DNA from: JAPUME01 sp964605715
Lineage (GTDB): Bacteria; Acidobacteriota; Terriglobia; UBA7540; JAPUME01
Assembly: GCA_964605715.1 (NCBI GenBank)
Contig: CAZSDV010000043.1
Location: 1 to 19,557, forward strand
Direction of reading: 5' to 3'
Length of the DNA: 19,557 nt
Made by a program: the position numbers and the translations under genes. Under the pieces are notes generated by a model. The model did not search any database and was not told the DNA's origin. It saw only the letters and a program-made list of their open reading frames with translations. Positions 15,595-19,557 of the stretch are shown here, in pieces (position 1 is the first letter of the stretch; each line of letters opens with the position of its first letter).

Positions 15595-16638
15595 ATGAAA
15601 GCACTTGTGAAAACACGTTCCGGAAGAGGCCATGTGGAACTAAAGGAGTGGCCTGATCCTTCGCCTGGGCCTGGTGAGGTCAAGCTTAAAATTGCCGCAG
15701 CAGGAATTTGTGGAACCGATCTCCACATCCTTGAAGGGACGTGGGCATGCCAACCTCCTGTGGTTATTGGACATGAGTTCTGCGGTACAGTTGTTGATGC
15801 CGACCCTGGAGTGAAGGAATTTTCTTTGGGTGATCGGGTGGTTGCATCCAACCCAGCAAAGACATGCGGAAAGTGTGGTCACTGTCGGGCTGGAAATCCT
15901 TTTATGTGTTCTCAGCGGGTGTCAGCTGGGTTCATGATAGATGGTGCTTTCGCTGAGTATCTTTGCATCCGGGCGAGTCAGTGCCATCTTTTACCGGATA
16001 ACGTTTCGTTCCGACAGGCAGCTTTGGGTGAACCGTTATCGGTGGCGGTCCATGCTGCCATTGAGCAAACAACCGTACATTCTGGGGACTTGGTATTGGT
16101 TTCCGGGCCCGGGTGCGTTGGGCTTCTGACCATGTTGATTGCAAAATTGGAAGGGGCTCAGGTGATTGTTGCAGGTATCGATAAAGATAAGCGGCGATTG
16201 GCACTTGCGAAGAAATTAGGAGCGGATGTTGTGGTAGACACCACGCGTGAAGACTTAAGGGAGATTATCCAGAAACGTGGTAACGGTGAAGGTGCTGACC
16301 TAGTCTACGAGTGCTCAGGTGCCTCCTCTTCACTTGATATGTGTTGGGAGGCAGTTAGAAAGGAAGGGACCTTGGTGCCAGTTGGAATCTATCCTGGTCC
16401 CATTACGACTGATTTTAATAAGATTACCATGGGAGAGTTGAAGGTTATCGGTTCCTATGGTTATGTTTGGACTTCATGGCAACGAAGTCTCCGAATCCTC
16501 GAGGAAGGGAAAATTGCGACCGACTCCTTAATCTCTCACGAATTTCCCCTAAACGAGTTCAATGAAGCTTTTCGTGTTACTGGAGATGGGTCAGCAACGA
16601 AAGTGGTTTTGAATCCCAGTTCCGGCAGCGAGAAGTAG
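15595..16638 (+). CDS. Zinc-dependent medium-chain alcohol dehydrogenase (threonine/sorbitol/2,3-butanediol dehydrogenase group)
   Basis: The 347-aa MDR protein shows both zinc sites. Catalytic ligands are C39 (GICGTDLH), H60-E61 (GHEFCG) and E146 (GEPLSV). The structural zinc site is C91-x2-C94-x2-C97-x7-C105. The Rossmann motif is GPGCVG at 171-176, and an aspartate (D196) at the end of the second strand favours NAD over NADP. The family oxidises a secondary alcohol or beta-hydroxy amino acid to the ketone. The ATG at 15595 begins the normal MKALVKT strand, and the frame upstream to 15520 is not protein-like. A GGAGGG at 15569-15574 is 20 bases from the ATG, too far for a normal site. The gene lies 50 bases after E1 beta, on the same strand. 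In this context a threonine or butanediol-type activity is attractive because an aldolase and an acetoin-type E1 stand beside it, but the exact substrate is inferred. Confidence 0.91.
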   Translation: MKALVKTRSGRGHVELKEWPDPSPGPGEVKLKIAAAGICGTDLHILEGTWACQPPVVIGHEFCGTVVDADPGVKEFSLGDRVVASNPAKTCGKCGHCRAGNPFMCSQRVSAGFMIDGAFAEYLCIRASQCHLLPDNVSFRQAALGEPLSVAVHAAIEQTTVHSGDLVLVSGPGCVGLLTMLIAKLEGAQVIVAGIDKDKRRLALAKKLGADVVVDTTREDLREIIQKRGNGEGADLVYECSGASSSLDMCWEAVRKEGTLVPVGIYPGPITTDFNKITMGELKVIGSYGYVWTSWQRSLRILEEGKIATDSLISHEFPLNEFNEAFRVTGDGSATKVVLNPSSGSEK

Positions 16639-16985
16639 GTATGCCACTTGATTGGTAATAGTTTTTGTTCCCGCCCATTTTAGCCTTAAGTTTCGAATTA
16701 AGGGAAGTTTCCTACCTGCCCCTCTTATCCTATTGCTGCCGGTAAAATTTACATGAGTGACCCGAAGTAATCAAAAGTCCCTCTATTAGGAAGACTGTTT
16801 AATGGAGAGCGGAGGGTTTAATAAGTTATTGGTGGGAATAGTCCAAAAAAAATCCTTAAGAGAGATAAACTAAAATAAGGATCAAACCTGGCAAAGGGCA
16901 CGATGTGATCTTTGCCGGTATTGGTGCTGAGAAAGTTAGGCAGTGCATAAGGCGAGCAGATTTATTTTTTGGGCGCCGTGGACCT
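16639..16985. other. Convergent intergenic region (347 bp)
   Basis: It separates the zinc dehydrogenase gene (+) from the CocE-type gene (-), which point at each other, so it should hold the ends of both transcripts. A weak stem, CCTTAA at 16684-16689 and TTAAGG at 16698-16703, lies 46 bases after the dehydrogenase stop but has no T-run. A better candidate for the minus strand is given separately. A plus-strand frame 16869-17030 is open but runs into the antisense of the hydrolase end and is not called. Confidence 0.55.
16845..16882 (-). terminator. Candidate intrinsic terminator of the CocE-type hydrolase gene
   Basis: On the minus strand the stem ATCCTTA (16882-16876) pairs with TAAGGAT (16858-16852), with a 17-base loop, and runs straight into eight T residues (16852-16845; the first also closes the stem). 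It lies about 100 bases after the stop codon. The seven-pair stem is AT-rich and the loop is long, so termination strength is doubtful. Confidence 0.4.
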
Positions 16986-18701
16986 TCAGCGTGGGATGAT
17001 TGGCAGGCAGGTGTAGGAAGGTCGAGATGAATCGTGATAGACCGTTTGATGTGCCTGAAGAATCTCTTTCGAGGTCCCTGATAACTTGCCAGTGTTTAGG
17101 TTGCGTGCAAAACGTGGAAAATTACTGCTCGAAATTTCTACGCGTAAACGATGCCCGACTTTAAAGACTTGACTAGTGAACCACATGTCCACTTCAAGCT
17201 CATATACTCTATTAGGAGTCAGAAGCAAGGACTTCTCCAAAGATTTGCGATAGCGAGCTGCAACGATTCCGTCACAGACGTTCATAGCTTTTCCGTTTGG
17301 GTAGACATCCACCAACTTTACAGTAAAGTCAGAATCTTTGGCGGAGGTAGCGACAAAAAGTTGTGCAGTGACTGGACCGGTCACCTCTAGATCCTGTTTA
17401 AGTGGCTCTGTTGTATATACCAACACATCTTGGCGCTGCTCGATAGATTGCTGATCAAACGGTCCCATGGTTGTAATTTCAGGAAAACAACACGCGTTGC
17501 CTCCTAAGGTAGGAACCGGGTTGGCTGGGTCATAGGTAAAATGATCAGGTGGTTCCTCTATATTTGGCGGCACCGTATTAAGGGTGCCGTTACCCTTTAA
17601 AGAGTTGGCATGTCCATCACTGTGGAAGTAGAATTTACAATAGCGGGTACGTGCAAGTGGCCACTCCCATTCATCTCGCCAAATGTTGTCTCCCATGACG
17701 AATATCCGCACCGGAGGGCTCTTCAGTAAATCGTTACTGACTCCTTTTAGCCAGTAGTCAAACCACTCCTTTTTTAGATTTAAAAGGTCTACGGTAGCCT
17801 GATTCCCATAATCAATTTCCCCAATCTTACTTTGATTCAAAAGGTTGTGCGACCAAGGACCAATTAGAACGCGTGTAAATTCCCTCACTTCTTTATTGAA
17901 TCCCTTTTCCCGCAGCATGTTGTAATCATTTAGAGTGCCCCGAAGAAAAATGTCATGCCAACCTCCCATAAAGTAGGCAGGCGTTTTAACCTGTGCCATT
18001 TTTTTGCGAGTGCCAAGGTGACTCCAATAAGAGTCAAAAACTGGGTGGGTTGCCCAATCCTGATAGTGTTGGGTGTTGTGACCTAGGGCTTTGGCAGCTT
18101 CTGTGAGTGGTAAATGAAGAAAATGCTTTTCCCAATCTCCGATTTCGATGGCTTGGTTGGTGCGTGCATCGATATAAGTTGCACCCCAGGCGAGAGCAAA
18201 CTCCAGTGCAAATGCCCCGTCGGGATACAGCCAATCTTTGTAAACATCCGAGCTTGTAACCACAGGATTCATGGCTTTTAGTATGGAACTTCCGTGCATA
18301 GCTGGCAACAGCTGTGTAATTCCGTAGTAAGAACGTCCTATCCCGCCCACGATTCCATTTGACCACTCTTTGGTGGCACACCACCGCTGCGAGTCAAAAC
18401 CATCGCTTGCTTCATTCAAAAATGGATAGAACATCCCCTCTGAGTCGTGGCGGCCCCTCACGTCTTGGACGACCACTACGTAGCCGTGGCGTGCAAGCTT
18501 TATTTCGTCGACATTCTCTTCCACATTTTTGTTGTAGGGGGTACGGAGAAGCAGGACTGGGAATTGGTCTTGTGAGTCAGGACGGTAAATGTTGGCAGAT
18601 AGGCCCACTCCATCACGCATCGGGATCAGAACGTTGTATTCTACCTTTACCTTGTACTCACCTGAAGGTGTAAGCCGGTGAGAAAGCACGAGCAGTTGCA
18701 C
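16986..18701 (-). CDS. CocE/NonD-family serine hydrolase (X-Pro dipeptidyl-peptidase S15-like)
   Basis: The 571-aa product has the alpha/beta-hydrolase plus C-terminal jelly-roll layout of cocaine esterase, glutaryl-7-ACA acylase and X-Pro peptidases. The front shows MRDGVGLSANIYRPD, LLRTPYNK and QDVRGRHDSEG. The nucleophile is S124 in GRSYYG at 122-127, the acid is D250 in GGWHDIFLRG, and the base is H285 in LIGPWSHN. The C-terminal domain at about 340-570 ends in LRVEISSSNFPRFARNLNTG and LPIIP, as usual. It should cleave an ester or amide bond, but the substrate is unknown. No clear signal peptide is seen in this frame. The GTG at 18701 is the first possible start after a stop and has no good ribosome site, so the exact start is uncertain. 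The amidohydrolase gene lies 120 bases upstream on the same strand, so the two may be cotranscribed. Confidence 0.9.
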   Translation of the reverse strand: MQLLVLSHRLTPSGEYKVKVEYNVLIPMRDGVGLSANIYRPDSQDQFPVLLLRTPYNKNVEENVDEIKLARHGYVVVVQDVRGRHDSEGMFYPFLNEASDGFDSQRWCATKEWSNGIVGGIGRSYYGITQLLPAMHGSSILKAMNPVVTSSDVYKDWLYPDGAFALEFALAWGATYIDARTNQAIEIGDWEKHFLHLPLTEAAKALGHNTQHYQDWATHPVFDSYWSHLGTRKKMAQVKTPAYFMGGWHDIFLRGTLNDYNMLREKGFNKEVREFTRVLIGPWSHNLLNQSKIGEIDYGNQATVDLLNLKKEWFDYWLKGVSNDLLKSPPVRIFVMGDNIWRDEWEWPLARTRYCKFYFHSDGHANSLKGNGTLNTVPPNIEEPPDHFTYDPANPVPTLGGNACCFPEITTMGPFDQQSIEQRQDVLVYTTEPLKQDLEVTGPVTAQLFVATSAKDSDFTVKLVDVYPNGKAMNVCDGIVAARYRKSLEKSLLLTPNRVYELEVDMWFTSQVFKVGHRLRVEISSSNFPRFARNLNTGKLSGTSKEILQAHQTVYHDSSRPSYTCLPIIPR

Positions 18702-18821
18702 CTCTTCAAAGTCTAAATTTATCCTGGGCTGCCTGCAATGGTTCCCATTTGGGATAAGTCGGCTCTAGCTGACGGCATTGCCATCTAATGATGTGAAAAA
18801 GACAGCAGTTTATGCCGGATC

Positions 18822-19557
18822 TTAGTCGATGGCATCACTCTTTAGCGAGAGGGATTCGGCCATTTGTCCAGCCTTGATGAATCCCCCCTGCATCACCGCT
18901 ATGAATTTGGTGTGATCTTCCAGCAGGGTGATGTCAGAGAGTACATCGCCATCAACAACAAGCACGTCAGCCAACTTGCCAGCTTCGAGGGTACCTAAGT
19001 CTGGCTCGTTTGGCAATAAATCAGCACCAACTTTGGTAGCACCGCGAATGGCATCTAGTGGACTAAAGCCAGCATGTTTTACGTAAAAACTGATTTCTTT
19101 AGCATAGCCACCGTGTGGGTTCCAAGCCAAGCCAAAATCACCCCCTCCTGTTGCTACTCGCCCTCCACCTTTTAGGACCTTCTGTGCTACTTCGGTACCA
19201 CAGTCCACATGTGCTTTATGCCCATCAACATCCTCTTGAGCGAATCCAATTTCGATGCCATTCTCTGCGATCATCTGGCAATGGTATAAGGTGGGAACGA
19301 GCGGCGTATCTTGTTTTAGGAGCATTTCTAGACTTTCCTCATCCATGAAATTCCCATGTTCTATGGAATCATATCCGAGTTCCAGTGCGATCTTAATTGA
19401 TTTGGTTCCCCGACAATGCCCAAAGACCTTGATCCCGTAATTATGGGCTTCCTCTGCGACGGCACGCATCTCTTCCTCGGTCATTCCCATGGTGTGCGAA
19501 TTGGCGTGCCCACAGCCTGCATCACCTGATGGATAAGTTTTGATCCATTCTGCCCCA
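18822..19557 (-). CDS. Metal-dependent amidohydrolase (imidazolonepropionase-like/prolidase-like), partial at its N-terminus
   Basis: The frame is open to the window edge, so the first part of the gene is missing and 244 C-terminal residues are seen. An ATG at 19490 is inside the domain and is not the start. The sequence fits the amidohydrolase superfamily branch that includes imidazolonepropionase-like and Xaa-Arg/Xaa-Pro dipeptidases. Visible ligands are a lysine in WIKTYPSG (in this branch carboxylated to bridge two metals), H in KVFGHCRG, H in DSIEHGNF and D in TGGGDFGLAW. The end has PNEPDLGTLEAGKLADVLVVDGD, the usual return to the small beta-sandwich domain. The HxH metal motif and any signal peptide lie outside. 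The reaction is hydrolysis of an amide or cyclic amide, with unknown substrate. The CocE-type gene follows on the same strand after 120 bases. Confidence 0.9.
   Translation of the reverse strand, partial: GAEWIKTYPSGDAGCGHANSHTMGMTEEEMRAVAEEAHNYGIKVFGHCRGTKSIKIALELGYDSIEHGNFMDEESLEMLLKQDTPLVPTLYHCQMIAENGIEIGFAQEDVDGHKAHVDCGTEVAQKVLKGGGRVATGGGDFGLAWNPHGGYAKEISFYVKHAGFSPLDAIRGATKVGADLLPNEPDLGTLEAGKLADVLVVDGDVLSDITLLEDHTKFIAVMQGGFIKAGQMAESLSLKSDAID

Noticed and set aside
16869..17030. Open plus-strand frame with a GTG at 16905 (41 codons), protein-like in places
   Set aside because: Its second third onward is the antisense of the conserved C-terminal end of the CocE-type hydrolase, it has no ribosome site, and no family is recognised.

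Overview
The window looks like a piece of a genome from an uncultured, probably marine or sediment heterotroph with roughly mid-40s %GC. The best phylum guess is Acidobacteriota. The guess rests on family knowledge: an Oar/carboxypeptidase-like TonB-dependent receptor ending in an aromatic barrel terminus, plus several CRTAC1 (FG-GAP/VCBS + ASPIC/UnbV) and TPR proteins, is a recurrent mix in that phylum. Planctomycetes- or Verrucomicrobia-like lineages share parts of it. No rRNA, tRNA, CRISPR array, transposase or phage gene is visible.

Layout: (1) 1-1218 (+), the C-terminal barrel part of a TonB-dependent receptor cut by the window edge, closed by a strong intrinsic terminator (1247-1277). 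(2) 1354-3369 (+), a secreted TPR protein in an unusually AT-rich stretch. (3) 3523-6950 (-), a Tat-signal sulfatase with a perfect Shine-Dalgarno, followed on the same strand by a membrane-anchored or secreted seven-motif CRTAC1 propeller. (4) A 568-bp divergent intergenic region that holds two overlapping candidate small ORFs leading into (5) 7519-12054 (+), a run of three exported proteins: a TPR + CRTAC1 fusion, then two TPR proteins that overlap by 11 nt. (6) 12448-16638 (+), a metabolic cluster of a threonine-aldolase-like PLP enzyme, 2-oxoacid dehydrogenase (AcoA/PDH-type) E1 alpha and beta, and a zinc MDR alcohol/threonine/butanediol-type dehydrogenase. (7) 16986-19557 (-), an amidohydrolase cut by the window edge, followed on the same strand by a CocE/NonD-type serine hydrolase.

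How they may work together (inference): regions 1-5 encode almost only exported proteins (outer-membrane receptor, calcium-binding propellers, TPR scaffolds, sulfatase). This suggests an envelope or extracellular module for capturing and desulfating a substrate, but no substrate or assembly is proven. Region 6 is cytosolic. It could process a beta-hydroxy amino acid and an acyloin or 2-oxo acid, but no E2 or E3 gene is present, so the electron/acyl acceptor of the E1 pair is unknown. Region 7 adds two hydrolases for amide or ester bonds. The least explained points are the two seven-bladed CRTAC1 proteins embedded among TPR proteins, the base-composition gradient inside the 671-aa TPR gene, the small-ORF chain in front of the fusion gene, and the E1 pair without E2/E3.
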